NCBI RefSeq assembly: GCF_002214545.1
Contig: NZ_CP015105.1
Location: 1,798,001 to 1,862,000 of the forward strand
DNA from: Thermococcus thioreducens
GTDB lineage: Archaea; Methanobacteriota_B; Thermococci; Thermococcales; Thermococcaceae
Direction: 5' to 3'
Length of the DNA: 64,000 bases
The notes under the pieces are model-generated. The model did not search any database. It saw only the letters and a program-made list of their open reading frames with translations, and was not told where the DNA came from. Position numbers and translations under genes: made by a program. Below, piece by piece: positions 15,962-29,609 of this stretch; the stretch's first letter is position 1, and every line of letters starts with the position of its first letter.

Positions 15962-17542
15962 TCATGCCTCCATGCGGAGGCGCTTTATAACGAAATCCCT
16001 GTCGAGGGAGGCCAGAAAAGGCGCCAGCCTTGGCCCACGGTCCTTGCCGATGAAGACGTTGTACAAAGCTTTGAACCACTCTTTGCTCGAAATTCCACGT
16101 TTCTTTGCGATATCAAAGAGCGCGTTGTTGAGTTCGTCAACGGTGAAGCTCCCGTGAGAGCTGAGCCACCCCGCGACCTCAAGCATGGCCTCCCTGATTT
16201 CAGGCCCCAGTTCGATTTGAGGCGGCTCTTCCAAGATGCTGAACTTCACGTTGTCCGGTGCGTACTTCTCAACCCAGTTCTTGGCGAGCCTTATGCGGAG
16301 CCTTATGCGCCCGACGTCATCTTCACTCAGCTCCCTTGGAACGTGACCCTGCTCCCGAAGGACACGGATTATTCCACTCTCGTCGAGGTGGGGCATCTGG
16401 ACAAGTGTAACAAGGAACCTGAAGGGTGCCTGCGCGGTCAGTCTATCGGGAACCTTCGGCATCGAGAGCTCGTAGGTTCTCTTGAGCTCCTCTTCCTCCT
16501 CCGGGTTCTTCGCCCGCTCAAGGTCGAAGTAAATCCTCTCAACCTTATCGAACTCGTCGTAGAGGTTGAGAAGACCGAGACCTAGGTCTATCTTGAGCTC
16601 CTTGTTCGGCCTCGCCTTGGCGTATATGAAGCGTATTATTCCCGGCTCAAGAACCTCGTAGAGGTCGCTGAGGAGTATGACGTTGCCCTTTGAACCGCTC
16701 ATCTTGCCCTTCTGGCCCTTTATTCCGACGAACTCATACATGAGCGTTATAGGCGCGGGCCAGCCAAAGGCTTTCTCCACTATCTCCCTGCCGGTGTCGT
16801 ACGAGCCACCAGCTGCCAGGTGGTCTTTTCCTGCCGGCTCAAAGTCCACCCTGAAATGTGCCCAGCGCATTGGCCAGTCAACCCTCCATCTGAGCTTGAC
16901 GTTGCCTTCCCTTATGTCGGTCTCTCCCTCACTGCCGCAGTGAGGACACCTGTAGGAGACCTTCCACTCGCCATCCCATGAAACGAACTGGGCTTCTCTC
17001 CTGCACTTCGGGCAGTAAACCATGACCGGCTGCCAGTCCTCTTCGAGGGGCGGCTGCTTGGCCCTCTCACGGTACCTGTCGAGGACAGCCTTTATCTCAT
17101 CCCTCTTTTCGAGCGCCAGTCTGACATCCTCTGCGTATTCACCGGACTTGTAGAGCTCGTAGGCGTGGAGAAAGTCCACCTCTATGCCGAGCTTCTCAAC
17201 CTCGCTCTCAAAGAGCTCCATGAAGTGCTCGGCGTAGCTGTCGTGGCAGCCCCAGGGGTCTGGAACCTCCCTAACCGGCTTCGTGAGGTGTTCCTTCCAC
17301 TCGGGCGGAACGTTCTTCGGCACCTTCCTAAACCTATCGTAGTCATCCCACATGTGGATGTGACGAACCTTCTTACCCCTGTCCCTCAAGGCGTGGCCGA
17401 CTATATAGGCCGTGAAAAACTCCCTGAAGTTCCCTATGTGAACGTAACCGCTCGGGGTTATACCGCTCTCTACCACATACTCCTCCTTGTCGCCCCTTTC
17501 CTGAATTATCTTTTCGGCCATGTAATCCGCCCAGTGAACCAT
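15962..17542 (-). CDS. lysS: class I lysyl-tRNA synthetase
   Basis: A 526-residue class I LysRS, the archaeal form unrelated to the class II enzyme. The Rossmann domain has GYVHIGN (HIGH motif) and KMSGSKGN (KMSKS motif). A zinc-binding insert has CPKC and CPHC pairs near residues 176-205. The C-terminal alpha-helix cage (about 350-526) binds the anticodon. Length matches the family. It charges tRNA-Lys. ATG 17542 has GGTGGTGAG upstream. Confidence 0.96.
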   Translation of the reverse strand: MVHWADYMAEKIIQERGDKEEYVVESGITPSGYVHIGNFREFFTAYIVGHALRDRGKKVRHIHMWDDYDRFRKVPKNVPPEWKEHLTKPVREVPDPWGCHDSYAEHFMELFESEVEKLGIEVDFLHAYELYKSGEYAEDVRLALEKRDEIKAVLDRYRERAKQPPLEEDWQPVMVYCPKCRREAQFVSWDGEWKVSYRCPHCGSEGETDIREGNVKLRWRVDWPMRWAHFRVDFEPAGKDHLAAGGSYDTGREIVEKAFGWPAPITLMYEFVGIKGQKGKMSGSKGNVILLSDLYEVLEPGIIRFIYAKARPNKELKIDLGLGLLNLYDEFDKVERIYFDLERAKNPEEEEELKRTYELSMPKVPDRLTAQAPFRFLVTLVQMPHLDESGIIRVLREQGHVPRELSEDDVGRIRLRIRLAKNWVEKYAPDNVKFSILEEPPQIELGPEIREAMLEVAGWLSSHGSFTVDELNNALFDIAKKRGISSKEWFKALYNVFIGKDRGPRLAPFLASLDRDFVIKRLRMEA

Positions 17543-17619
17543 TCTCACCACCGCGGTTAGCTCTGACGAGGGCCTTTTAAGCTTAAGCTCGGCGCTTGGG
17601 ACAACTCAAAAAAGGAAAA

Positions 17620-17629
17620 ATTTATAAAC
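17620..17629 (+). promoter_or_regulatory. TATA box for the 17671 gene
   Basis: ATTTATAAAC, with an AAAGGAAA BRE-like element before it, centred about 46 nt before ATG 17671. An AAGGAGGGG ribosome binding site follows at 17658-17666. Confidence 0.6.
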
Positions 17630-17670
17630 AACTAAAGTAAAACTACCACAAAGAGTAAGGAGGGGCACCA

Positions 17671-18555
17671 ATGGAGGTTGAGCTGGAGAGGATGGGGGTA
17701 TTCTTCCCGGCATCGCTTGAGATACAGGAGGAGCTTCTCAAAGCTGGCTTCAAGGTACCCTACGATAAGGGAAGCGGAAGGAAAACACCGATCCCGGTAG
17801 TGGTGAGTTCGCGGGAGGGAAGAAGAATACGGAGGAGCCGGCTACTGAAGGCCAAAGACTTCGAAAGCGATGGGAAGTTTGCATTGGTGCAAGGTGAAAG
17901 GACACTGATGGAACTGGAGCTCACGGAAAGGGGCTTCCTGGTGCTCAGGCCAAAGCCGATCGAGTACCACCTTGAAGAAATCGGATTCACCTCGATTCCT
18001 CCGAGGGTCTGGGGGACGTGGGCGAGCTTTTCGATCCCGTTTTCGGCGTACGATGAACTGGCTGATTTCCTGGGAGATTTCAGGAAAGATAACGGAAACG
18101 GATTCTACACAGCCTCCCGGGGCTCAGGTGGAAGGATAGAGGTCTACGCTTACAAGGGGAGAAGCAAGAAAGACCTGGGAATTCCGGTTTTCGGGTATTC
18201 ACTAGGGCTTCACGGACTGACGCTGTTCGAAGAGTACCTGGGAGAAAAGGCCGAGGAAAACGACGTTCCGAAGGAGAGACTCCGCTACCTCAAACTCGGC
18301 TTGAAGAAGAGGAAGGAAACGAAGACAGGACTTAAGGTCGGTATCGTCTGGGAAAACGGAAGACCGGTCGAGATAACGCTCAAGCTCTCAACTACAGAAC
18401 CCAGAATCAGAATTCAAGGACTTTATGGCGAGCTCGTCGGAAAGTCCCGGGGAGAACTCGTGAGAACGGATGACTGGTATGTCATCATCCACGCGAGCGA
18501 TTTCATCACCGCGTTGGAGGCCGTTGGAAGGGCCTTCGGGGGCAACTCATATTAA
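17671..18555 (+). CDS. unrecognised 294-residue protein
   Basis: No family is recognised. The protein is soluble, with no signal peptide or membrane helix, and alternates short beta-like and charged helical stretches. Visible features include basic patches (SREGRRIRRSRLLKAK; GLKKRKETKTGLKVG) and a Gly/Ser-rich stretch (NGNGFYTASRGSGGRIEVYAYKGRSKK) that could contact nucleic acid. The codon choice favours GGA, GAA and AAA more than the flanking genes. It has a strong promoter and ribosome binding site and is therefore probably expressed. It is transcribed 34 nt ahead of the dolichol-kinase-like gene. Function unknown. Confidence 0.65.
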   Translation: MEVELERMGVFFPASLEIQEELLKAGFKVPYDKGSGRKTPIPVVVSSREGRRIRRSRLLKAKDFESDGKFALVQGERTLMELELTERGFLVLRPKPIEYHLEEIGFTSIPPRVWGTWASFSIPFSAYDELADFLGDFRKDNGNGFYTASRGSGGRIEVYAYKGRSKKDLGIPVFGYSLGLHGLTLFEEYLGEKAEENDVPKERLRYLKLGLKKRKETKTGLKVGIVWENGRPVEITLKLSTTEPRIRIQGLYGELVGKSRGELVRTDDWYVIIHASDFITALEAVGRAFGGNSY

Positions 18556-18588
18556 CCCCAACCCCCTCTCATTTTTTGATGGGAATAA

Positions 18589-19200
18589 ATGCTTCCCGGC
18601 TGGATACCCTATGCCGGCATCGCCGCTGCCTTTATACTCCTCGCCATAGGGCTCACGAAAAGTCCCGGCCCAGAGTGGGCCTGGGTGAACAGGAAGATAA
18701 TCCACTTCAGCATTGCGCCTGCAGTTCTGATGTTCCACTACGAGAGAATACCCCCAGAGGTTTTCAGCGGCGCGGCTCTCGTCTTTGGCATCTTTCAGCT
18801 CTGGCCGCACCTCAAAAAGAGGGAGTTCTCATGGTATCAGATAGAGCACAACTACGGCGAGGTCTTCTTTGCGTTCTCCGCCTCGGTCGTGCCGGTGGTT
18901 CTGCCGAAGGAATACGCCACCGCTCTACTCCTGGCGATGGCAATAAGTGATGGGGTAACCGGGATAATCAGACACTTCTACTTCAAGCGGCACGGCTTCA
19001 ACGTCAAGCTGAGGAAGCACTGGACGGGAAGCGCTGGATACTTCATAACAGCTCTCGTTATAGCGTTTCTGCTGCTCGACACGGCAACGATAGGAAAAAT
19101 AGGATGGGCGGTCATCCTGACCCTGGCGGAATACCAAGGCTGGGTCGATGATAACCTGGCGGTGCCATTAGTGGGAAGCGTTCTCTCCCTCATCTACTGA
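18589..19200 (+). CDS. dolichol kinase / SEC59-VTE5 family CTP-dependent prenol kinase
   Basis: A 203-residue membrane protein with about six hydrophobic helices. Diagnostic motifs are NRKIIHFSIAP, EHNYGEVFFAFSA, AISDGVTGIIRHF and KHWTGSAGYF, which match the CTP-dependent dolichol or phytol kinase superfamily. In Archaea such enzymes would phosphorylate dolichol or another isoprenoid alcohol to supply lipid carriers for glycosylation. The short upstream gap suggests cotranscription with the 17671 gene. It overlaps the convergent DUF366 gene by 7 nt. Confidence 0.8.
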   Translation: MLPGWIPYAGIAAAFILLAIGLTKSPGPEWAWVNRKIIHFSIAPAVLMFHYERIPPEVFSGAALVFGIFQLWPHLKKREFSWYQIEHNYGEVFFAFSASVVPVVLPKEYATALLLAMAISDGVTGIIRHFYFKRHGFNVKLRKHWTGSAGYFITALVIAFLLLDTATIGKIGWAVILTLAEYQGWVDDNLAVPLVGSVLSLIY

Positions 19201-19760
19201 GCCCACCTGACCTTCAGGCTGTCCTTCTTCACCTTGTTGAACTCCTCGACGAGGGCCTTCCCAGTCGTCTCCATGAAGTTCTCGACCTCAGTAATGCCAA
19301 GCTCCCTGAGGCCGATGGCATCAACGCCCTCTGGGATTCCCTTCGCCTCGACGTTTATCCCGATATGGATCTTGACGCTGACGGGTGAAACGGTGGCTAT
19401 AGAGATGCTGAGCTTCTTTCCGTTCACGTAGATGTCGTCGCCCTTTCTCGTCGTTTTTATTCCATATTCAGCCAGAACCTCGCAGAGCTTGGCTATGAAG
19501 AGCTTCTGGAGTGCTGAGGCGAAGAGGGCGTTGACTAAATCAAAGACTTCAATGATGTAGTGAACCATGTCGTCGCTCTTGATTTCCTTGCTCGCCCTCA
19601 AATCTTCGATGTCGATCATCTCCTCCACTTTAACGTCGCACCTTCCCCGGAAGACGACGAGAGAGTTGCCGAGTATTCCGAAGTTCCTGTAGGCCCAGTG
19701 GCTCCCTATCGCGGAACCGTCGTAGTCTATGCGTCTATCCCTAACGATGAGCAGCTCCAT
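19194..19760 (-). CDS. DUF366 family protein
   Basis: A 188-residue conserved archaeal protein whose N-terminus MELLIVRDRRIDYDGSAIGS and HWAYRNFGI match DUF366. The family function is unknown; it has a distant class II aminoacyl-tRNA synthetase-like look, but I cannot verify that here. ATG 19760 has GGTGATAGC directly upstream and lies 4 nt after the MDP-1 stop, so the two are coupled. Confidence 0.8.
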   Translation of the reverse strand: MELLIVRDRRIDYDGSAIGSHWAYRNFGILGNSLVVFRGRCDVKVEEMIDIEDLRASKEIKSDDMVHYIIEVFDLVNALFASALQKLFIAKLCEVLAEYGIKTTRKGDDIYVNGKKLSISIATVSPVSVKIHIGINVEAKGIPEGVDAIGLRELGITEVENFMETTGKALVEEFNKVKKDSLKVRWAQ

Positions 19761-19764
19761 GCTA

Positions 19765-20241
19765 TCACCCCATCCTCTCAAGAAGTTCCCTCAACTCCTC
19801 AAAGCTTTTGGCATCTTTCCACATGTGGATGAACCGAATAGAGGGGACGGTAGTTTTAACGTCTTCGATGTGAATATCTCTGTCGTCCACGTAGATTACT
19901 CCCTCAACATCGTACCCCGAAAGTTCCAGTTCCTTGAGTGTCCTCGCTATCATATCCGCCTTGTTCGGGTGGTTTTCAATTTTCGGAAAAACGAAGTAGT
20001 CCCAGAGTCCAAAGCCCTCAATGATCGGCCTGACTCTCTCCTCAACGTTCCAGCTGGCAATGGATAGGACGAACCTTTCACTCGCCCATTCGAGGAACTC
20101 CCTGATCCCGGGAAAGAGATGGAGTTCCTCACCTGTAGAATCAACCAGATAATCGTCGTGGAACTCGTATGGCGGCGTAAGCCTGGATGCATCTTCGTGA
20201 TCCCAGAGTGTGCCGTCTAGGTCAAGAACTAAGAGCTTCAT
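19765..20241 (-). CDS. magnesium-dependent phosphatase-1 (MDP-1) family HAD hydrolase
   Basis: A 158-residue HAD phosphatase. The catalytic motif is DLDGTLWDH, whose Trp after the second Asp and Leu marks the MDP-1 group. The motif II Ser lies in LSIASWNVEERV, and the acidic motif is VIYVDDRDIHI. Family members are magnesium-dependent protein-tyrosine or sugar phosphatases; the true substrate here is unknown. It is the first gene of a two-gene unit with DUF366 and starts 114 nt before the rRNA-side processing repeat. Confidence 0.86.
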   Translation of the reverse strand: MKLLVLDLDGTLWDHEDASRLTPPYEFHDDYLVDSTGEELHLFPGIREFLEWASERFVLSIASWNVEERVRPIIEGFGLWDYFVFPKIENHPNKADMIARTLKELELSGYDVEGVIYVDDRDIHIEDVKTTVPSIRFIHMWKDAKSFEELRELLERMG

Positions 20242-20354
20242 TCAACCACCAAGAAAAGCTCCGCTGAGGGGTTTTAACGGTTGCGGAAAAGCATCATACC
20301 CAGGGTTCAACATTGCAATGCAATCAACCAGAAGGGAAACGAGATTTAAGGGCT

Positions 20355-20381
20355 TGAGGACCGTGCACAGGCCGATTGACC
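20355..20381. repeat. 3' arm of the pre-23S processing stem
   Basis: This 27-nt segment is perfectly complementary to 23464-23490 on the other side of the 23S gene. A second inner helix pairs 20386-20400 with 23445-23459. Unpaired bulges (20382-20385 and 23460-23463) separate them, giving the bulge-helix-bulge that the archaeal splicing endonuclease cuts to release pre-23S rRNA. Confidence 0.9.
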
Positions 20382-20401
20382 TATCAAATGCCCAGCCCCC
20401 C

Positions 20402-23441
<3,040 letters not shown>

Positions 23442-23463
23442 TCAGGGGGCTGGGCATTTTTTG

Positions 23464-23490
23464 GGTCAATCGGCCTGTGCACGGTCCTCA
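23464..23490. repeat. 5' arm of the pre-23S processing stem
   Basis: Perfect 27-nt complement of 20355-20381; together with the inner arm at 23445-23459 it builds the bulge-helix-bulge for 23S release. Confidence 0.9.
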
Positions 23491-23557
23491 TCGTGACCCC
23501 TGTTCGGGGCCTAGGACCCTTCCACCCCAAGCTTCGCTTGGGATGTGCACCTCTTCG

Positions 23558-23634
23558 TGGTGGACCGGCCGGGATTCGAACCCGGGGCCTTCGGCTTGCA
23601 AAGCCGACGCTCTCCCAGGCTGAGCTACCGGCCC
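23558..23634 (-). tRNA. tRNA-Ala (anticodon TGC)
   Basis: The minus strand folds as a cloverleaf: acceptor GGGCCGG/CCGGTCC with one G-T pair, anticodon stem TCGGC/GCCGA around loop TTTGCAA (anticodon TGC), and T loop GGTTCGAATCC. CCA is encoded at 23558-23560. It lies in the 16S-23S spacer, the standard euryarchaeal position. Confidence 0.97.
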
Positions 23635-23640
23635 ACGGAT

Positions 23641-23676
23641 GGCAGGCCCGACATCCCTTAGACCCCCCGGACGGAT
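23641..23676. repeat. 3' half of the pre-16S bulge-helix-bulge
   Basis: 23641-23657 pairs perfectly (17 bp) with 25245-25261, and 23665-23676 pairs (12 bp) with 25226-25237. The unpaired 23658-23664 and 25238-25244 form the two bulges. This is the classic archaeal 16S processing site. Confidence 0.9.
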
Positions 23677-23687
23677 TTTCCGGCGAT

Positions 23688-25175
<1,488 letters not shown>

Positions 25176-25556
25176 TGAGCAAGGAGTACGGCCGGTGGGA
25201 CTTCCCTCAAGGGGAAGTACCAAATATCCGTCCGGGGTTTAGTCGGGATGTCGGGCCTGCCTTACCCCCGAGGGATCCGCCTTTCGGCGTTTCCTCGGGA
25301 GCGCACCTTTTTGTGACCCGGGCTGGAGGGCGGGGTTCATGAGTGGGTGCTTTGCACCCTGTCCCCCCGACGCCGCCGTCTTGGCGCCCGGGTGTTTCGC
25401 GCCCTGTTCGGGCGCTCCACCCAATAGGGGTGAACCCCCACAGTGAAAAATTTTTGCAAAACGGATTTTCGGTCAGATTTTTGAAAAAGAAGCCGTCAAA
25501 AGACGCCGTCAAAATGCACAAAATTAAACGAAAAAATGTCGATAATTTTTGCACGG
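25176..25556 (-). promoter_or_regulatory. rRNA operon leader and promoter region
   Basis: No gene is seen in this stretch. 25226-25261 is the upstream half of the 16S processing stem; 25262-25440 is G+C-rich leader. 25441-25556 is strongly A+T-rich and should hold the promoter. GCCGTCAAAA is repeated in tandem 13 nt apart (25492-25501 and 25505-25514), and CGGTCAG, each time preceded by an ATTTTTGCA string, occurs at 25470-25476 and 25554-25560. No canonical TATA box stands out. Confidence 0.55.
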
Positions 25557-25823
25557 TCAGAAGATGAAAAAGACGAGGAGCAGAAAACCAGAGACCACTG
25601 AAACAACAATTCCCATCTCGACTGCATCATCGTGACTCAGCCCGAGACCCCTTCCCGTTGCCCACCCAACGTAGCCGCCGAGTGCCACCATCGTAAGCGA
25701 AACCAAGAAAAGAATCCACCGTCCCCTCAATGGAACGAGCCTCCCCACAAAGAGGACGAAATCAAGTGCCGCAATAAGCGTCATGAGGAGGAAAGTGACG
25801 GTATAGATAGCGACTCTCCTCAT
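25557..25823 (-). CDS. small membrane protein, unknown
   Basis: An 88-residue protein with three hydrophobic segments (MRRVAIYTVTFLLMTLIAAL, WILFLVSLTMVALGGYVGW, IVVSVVSGFLLLVFFIF). No family recognised. ATG 25823 overlaps the stop of the preceding small membrane gene as TGATG. It ends within the repeat-bearing upstream region of the rRNA operon. Confidence 0.65.
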   Translation of the reverse strand: MRRVAIYTVTFLLMTLIAALDFVLFVGRLVPLRGRWILFLVSLTMVALGGYVGWATGRGLGLSHDDAVEMGIVVSVVSGFLLLVFFIF

Positions 25824-26116
25824 CAGCGGCACCACCAGCAAGCCCTCGGTATGGTCACGTAGAACACCAGAACCGAAAGAAGGCCGACCAAGAGGGCAAG
25901 CTTTCTGGCGTCCTCTTCCCGCACCCCGACAGAAACGAGGAGGCGCTTCGTCAGCGGGAGGAGAATCATGAGCGAGAGAACCATGGAGAAACCGTCCGCG
26001 AAGGGAATCACCGATCCCAGACTACCAACCACGAAGAAAGAAACCACCATTAAGAATCCGGCTCCAAAAAATGTCAGAAAGGTTAAGGGGGCGATGAGAG
26101 AAGACGCCCTGGCCAT
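25823..26116 (-). CDS. small membrane protein, unknown
   Basis: A 97-residue protein with about three hydrophobic segments and a Cys-rich end (ACWWCR). No family recognised. ATG 26116 follows the prs stop by 9 nt and has GAGGTGGGG upstream, so it is cotranscribed with prs and with the next small membrane gene. The pair may form a two-component membrane complex, by inference from the coupling alone. Confidence 0.65.
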   Translation of the reverse strand: MARASSLIAPLTFLTFFGAGFLMVVSFFVVGSLGSVIPFADGFSMVLSLMILLPLTKRLLVSVGVREEDARKLALLVGLLSVLVFYVTIPRACWWCR

Positions 26117-26125
26117 TGCCCCACC

Positions 26126-26965
26126 TCACAGCTTCAGTATATCGGGCACTATGCTTATCTTCGAGACGGGAGTGGGTATGGTGTTCGTGACGGCGAGCTC
26201 GTCAACGGCTTTGCTCACCCTCTCTATTGCCCCTTCCGCAAAAACTCCGTGAGTTGCAGCGACGAAAACCTTCTTCGCACCCATCTCTTTGAGCAGGTTC
26301 GCGGCCCTGATCATAGTCCCACCGGTGCTTATGATGTCATCGACTATGAGCACGTTCTTGCCTTTAACGTCCACATCAACCGGCTTCATCTGCACCTCTG
26401 TCGGGGAGATGCGGACCTTGTGGAAGTGGCTGTACTCAAGGCCCAGCTTTTCAGCGACAGCCTTTGCCCTCATCAGAGCCCCCTTGTCTGGGGCGAGAAC
26501 GACACCCTCACCGAGCTTTTTCCCGAAGTACTCGGCAATGGCCCCCGCCGGTGAAAGGTTGACCGCCTTGCTAGGGAAGAACCGCAGCGTTTCCGGGTTG
26601 TGGAGGTCGAAGACGTAAAGCTCGTCGTAGTAAACGGCGATGGCCCTGAGTATCGCCCTAACGCTCACGGGCTCCCCGTCCTTTGTAACCCTGTCCTGTC
26701 TGGAGTATGCCAGATAAGGGACAACCGCCCTGAGCTTTTGAACACCCCTCTCGCGCAGCGCATCAGCGAGCAGGATGAGTTCGACCAGATGCTCGTCCTG
26801 GGGGGCAAAAGTGGACTGAACAACCGTAACCTCCTCCGAAGAACCCATGACCCTAACGTACTTCTCACCGTCCGGGAACCGCTTTATTTCAACGTTGAGA
26901 CCCCCCCCGCCGAGAGCCCTCAGCTCATCCTCCAGATGCCTGGCACCGCTCCCAACCACGAACAT
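26126..26965 (-). CDS. prs: ribose-phosphate pyrophosphokinase (PRPP synthetase)
   Basis: A 279-residue PRPP synthetase that transfers pyrophosphate from ATP to ribose 5-phosphate, feeding nucleotide, histidine and tryptophan synthesis. Seen: the N-terminal FVVGSGA strand, [12 protein letters not shown], the metal and substrate site [12 protein letters not shown], and the PRPP-binding loop [14 protein letters not shown]. It is slightly shorter than bacterial enzymes, as usual for Archaea. ATG 26965 has GGGGTG 6 nt upstream; ATG 26971 is less well spaced. A TATA box lies at 27007-27015. Confidence 0.95.
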   Translation of the reverse strand: MFVVGSGARHLEDELRALGGGGLNVEIKRFPDGEKYVRVMGSSEEVTVVQSTFAPQDEHLVELILLADALRERGVQKLRAVVPYLAYSRQDRVTKDGEPVSVRAILRAIAVYYDELYVFDLHNPETLRFFPSKAVNLSPAGAIAEYFGKKLGEGVVLAPDKGALMRAKAVAEKLGLEYSHFHKVRISPTEVQMKPVDVDVKGKNVLIVDDIISTGGTMIRAANLLKEMGAKKVFVAATHGVFAEGAIERVSKAVDELAVTNTIPTPVSKISIVPDILKL

Positions 26966-27006
26966 GGGCATCACCCCGTTTTGCCGTTGAAGTGTTCAAC
27001 CTGGAG

Positions 27007-27015
27007 CTTATAAAC
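27007..27015 (-). promoter_or_regulatory. TATA box for prs
   Basis: GTTTATAAG on the minus strand, centred about 46 nt before ATG 26965; it lies just inside the gap after the DUF1614 stop codon. Confidence 0.6.
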
Positions 27016-27021
27016 CCACCG

Positions 27022-27726
27022 TTATACCAGAAGGACGGCAATAACCCCCGCGAGGAAGATTCCGTCGAAGGTTCCAGCCCCACCTATGCTGACCATCGGC
27101 GCACCGAGGTTCTTGATCTTTCCCCAGTTCATAACGTCCGCCCCTATAAGCACCCCCATCGTTCCGCTGACGTAGGCTACCAGGTTGGGATTGCCATCTC
27201 CCAGAAGCCAGCCTAGGGTCATGGCTATCAACGGGGGAAGGAACATTGGCATCGCTATCCCCAGACCCCTGACGGGTCTGGCGAAGGCGTGGCTGAAGAG
27301 GGCCGCTATCACAGTCGCAAGTGCCGTGTTGAAGAGCAGGGCAAACTGGCCAAGGTAGAGAAGTCTGAATACCTCATAGAGGACGATACTCAGTGGAACC
27401 AGTGCCCCACCCACGTTTATCGCTATTATCACCCTCCTCTCAGCCCAATCAAAGTAGGGGACGGGATAGGAGATGCCGAAAAAGCGAACCTCCTTCAGGC
27501 TGATGATCGGCTCGTAGGAGACCTCCTCCGCTATGGGGATGTTGATGAAGCTCCCGAGAAGTGCGAAAATAAAGAGGGCATACGCGACCTCGGGGGGTAT
27601 CCCGAGCTTCTCAAAGGCGGCCATGACTATGCTTGAAAATATAACGAAGACCGCCAGGAAGATGAGGAATATCACGAGGAGAAACGGGAGCGAGACGGGA
27701 GGGACTATGAAGCGTCTCTTATTCAT
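27022..27726 (-). CDS. DUF1614 membrane protein
   Basis: A 234-residue membrane protein with about seven hydrophobic segments. The C-terminal GTMGVLIGADVMNW and GAPMVSIGGAGTFDGIFLAG are the conserved DUF1614 motifs. Function unknown; the acidic and Gly-rich membrane motifs suggest a transporter or membrane enzyme. ATG 27726 overlaps the end of the ASCH gene by 8 nt, so the two are coupled. Confidence 0.8.
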   Translation of the reverse strand: MNKRRFIVPPVSLPFLLVIFLIFLAVFVIFSSIVMAAFEKLGIPPEVAYALFIFALLGSFINIPIAEEVSYEPIISLKEVRFFGISYPVPYFDWAERRVIIAINVGGALVPLSIVLYEVFRLLYLGQFALLFNTALATVIAALFSHAFARPVRGLGIAMPMFLPPLIAMTLGWLLGDGNPNLVAYVSGTMGVLIGADVMNWGKIKNLGAPMVSIGGAGTFDGIFLAGVIAVLLV

Positions 27727-28096
27727 CCTCCACCACCACGTTGGCCCAGACCTGGGCCCCTCTGGAGATGCGAACTTTCCGGGGAATCTTGAACTTCTCC
27801 GCGTTGCGGAATACCCATGCGTAGAGGGGCTTTCCCCCCGAGTACTGCCTGAGGAAGTCCACATCGGCCAGGTGCTTGTCGGCATGCTGGCCTAGCTCCT
27901 CGGGTGTAAACGGGCCGAGAACGTCAACCAGCTCCGCACTTCCAACTGCCTTACCGCCACTGATTATGAGAACCCTCCCCCTAACGTTAGTCCGGGATTT
28001 TCTTATCTCCCAGACCTTCTTTCCCTCGGCTATGAGCGTTGCGAAGGGTTCGCGTACTATTAAGCCCTTTTTGAGGTTTGGGTTCCCGGTGCACAT
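27719..28096 (-). CDS. ASCH-domain protein
   Basis: A 125-residue protein with the ASCH beta-barrel pattern: [20 protein letters not shown], then [24 protein letters not shown] domains are related to PUA folds and bind RNA or modified nucleobases. ATG 28096 agrees with a TATA box at 28119-28128, which implies a nearly leaderless transcript; the frame extends to 28165 but would cross the promoter. The Lys-Trp-Glu and Arg-rich segment likely lines the binding cleft. Confidence 0.8.
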   Translation of the reverse strand: MCTGNPNLKKGLIVREPFATLIAEGKKVWEIRKSRTNVRGRVLIISGGKAVGSAELVDVLGPFTPEELGQHADKHLADVDFLRQYSGGKPLYAWVFRNAEKFKIPRKVRISRGAQVWANVVVEDE

Positions 28097-28118
28097 CAGT
28101 ATGTTGACGAAAACGAAG

Positions 28119-28128
28119 TATATAAAAT
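28119..28128 (-). promoter_or_regulatory. TATA box for the ASCH-DUF1614 unit
   Basis: ATTTTATATA on the minus strand centred about 27 nt before ATG 28096, supporting that start and a very short leader. Confidence 0.6.
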
Positions 28129-28228
28129 CTACGCCAGACTCTCCGAAGCAACCGCGGGGTTTCAAAAAGACCCGCCGATGAAAAACTTTAAGTCCACCTC
28201 ACCGAACCTACCAGAGGAGGTATCACCG

Positions 28229-28864
28229 ATGAAGATTATCTGGTACGGACACGCGTGCTTTTGGGTCGAGACGAATGGTGTGAGACTGCTCATCGACCCG
28301 TATCCAGAGGTCGACGACGACAGGATTGGAGAGGTCGACTACATACTGATAACCCACGAGCACGTTGACCACTACGGCAAGGTGGAACTGCTCTCAAGGC
28401 TGAGGAACGCCGAGGTCATAGGGCCAAAGCCAGTCTACATGATGGCCATAAGCGACGGTGTGACCAGGGTCAGGGAAATAGAGGAAGGACAGACGCTCGA
28501 GCTTGAGAACGGCGTCAGAGTTACCGCCGTCTACATGGAGCACCCGTCAAGCCAGTATCCCGTCGGCTACATCATAGAGGGGGACAAGACCCTCTTCCAC
28601 ACCGGAGATACCTATTCAACCCCTGCCCTCCAGAAGCTCCGGGGAAAGGTGGACGTTCTCCTGGTGCCCATCAGCGGGCGCTCAACCGCCAACGAACGCG
28701 AGGCGGCGCAGATAATAGAGGACATAAGGCCCAGAATAGTCATCCCGATGCACTACGGGACTTACGGGCAAGGGAGCGTCGAAAAGCTCCAGGAAGAGCT
28801 CAAAAAGCGCCGCATATGGGTGATGGTAAGGCCCATGGCCCTGTACGAGGAGCTCACGCTGTAG
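28229..28864 (+). CDS. UPF0173 metal-dependent hydrolase (MBL fold)
   Basis: A 211-residue metallo-beta-lactamase-fold protein. Metal motifs are [16 protein letters not shown] (HxHxDH), the downstream HTGDTY and MHYGTYG. It matches the UPF0173 (YtkL-like) group, a widely conserved hydrolase of unknown substrate. ATG 28229 has GAGGAGG upstream. radB follows 11 nt later, so the two are probably cotranscribed. Confidence 0.88.
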   Translation: MKIIWYGHACFWVETNGVRLLIDPYPEVDDDRIGEVDYILITHEHVDHYGKVELLSRLRNAEVIGPKPVYMMAISDGVTRVREIEEGQTLELENGVRVTAVYMEHPSSQYPVGYIIEGDKTLFHTGDTYSTPALQKLRGKVDVLLVPISGRSTANEREAAQIIEDIRPRIVIPMHYGTYGQGSVEKLQEELKKRRIWVMVRPMALYEELTL

Positions 28865-28875
28865 CGGTGGGGCTA

Positions 28876-29541
28876 ATGCTCACCACCGGTGTAAAATCAC
28901 TCGACGAGCTTCTAGGGGGAGGTATCGCTCCCGGGGTCTTAACCCAGGTCTATGGGGACTTTGCAACAGGAAAGACAACCCTGGCAGTCCAGGTGGGGCT
29001 CCTGAGCGGAGGGAAGGTCGCCTACGTTGACACGGAAGGTGGCTTTTCCCCGGAAAGGCTGAGCCAGATGGCCGAGTCCCGGGGACTGAACCCTGAGGGG
29101 GCTCTCCAGAGGTTTATCCTCTTTACTCCGGCGGACTTCAAGGAGCAGAGGCGCACCATCGGGAGCCTGAAGAAAGTCGTTGACGGCTCCTTTTCCCTCG
29201 TTGTTGTGGACTCCATAACTGCCCACTACCGCGTAGAGGAGCACAGAAGGAACCTCACCGCTGAACTCGGCAAACAGCTCCAGGTTCTCCTGTGGATATC
29301 CAGGAGAAATCGCATTCCGGTGATAGTCATAAACCAGGTTCACTTCGACAGCCGGGCGGAGAGGATGAAACCCGTCGCCGGGCACACCCTCAACTACAGG
29401 ACGAAGGATATTCTGAGGCTCGACAAACTACCAAAGCCTGGCTTAAGGCTTGCCATACTCGAAAGGCACCGTCTCCGGCCGGAGGGCGGCATGGTCTACT
29501 TCAGGATTACCAAGAAGGGAATAGAGGACGTCGGGGACTGA
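28876..29541 (+). CDS. radB: DNA repair and recombination protein RadB
   Basis: A 221-residue RecA-fold protein, the archaeal RadA paralog. It lacks the N-terminal helix-hairpin-helix domain of RadA. Seen: GVKSLDELLGGGI, Walker A GDFATGKTT, AYVDTEGGF, and Walker B-like LVVVDSITAHYR. RadB modulates RadA loading rather than acting as a full recombinase. ATG 28876 has GGTGGGG upstream. Confidence 0.94.
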   Translation: MLTTGVKSLDELLGGGIAPGVLTQVYGDFATGKTTLAVQVGLLSGGKVAYVDTEGGFSPERLSQMAESRGLNPEGALQRFILFTPADFKEQRRTIGSLKKVVDGSFSLVVVDSITAHYRVEEHRRNLTAELGKQLQVLLWISRRNRIPVIVINQVHFDSRAERMKPVAGHTLNYRTKDILRLDKLPKPGLRLAILERHRLRPEGGMVYFRITKKGIEDVGD

Positions 29542-29609
29542 GGGATATTACGAAACCGAGACATTGTCGAACGAGGAATATTTTGAGAGCTAAAGAGTTA
29601 ATAGAAAAA

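Noticed and set aside
20241-20355. 5S rRNA or tRNA downstream of 23S
   Set aside because: No 5S-like or cloverleaf sequence is visible between 23S and the MDP-1 gene.
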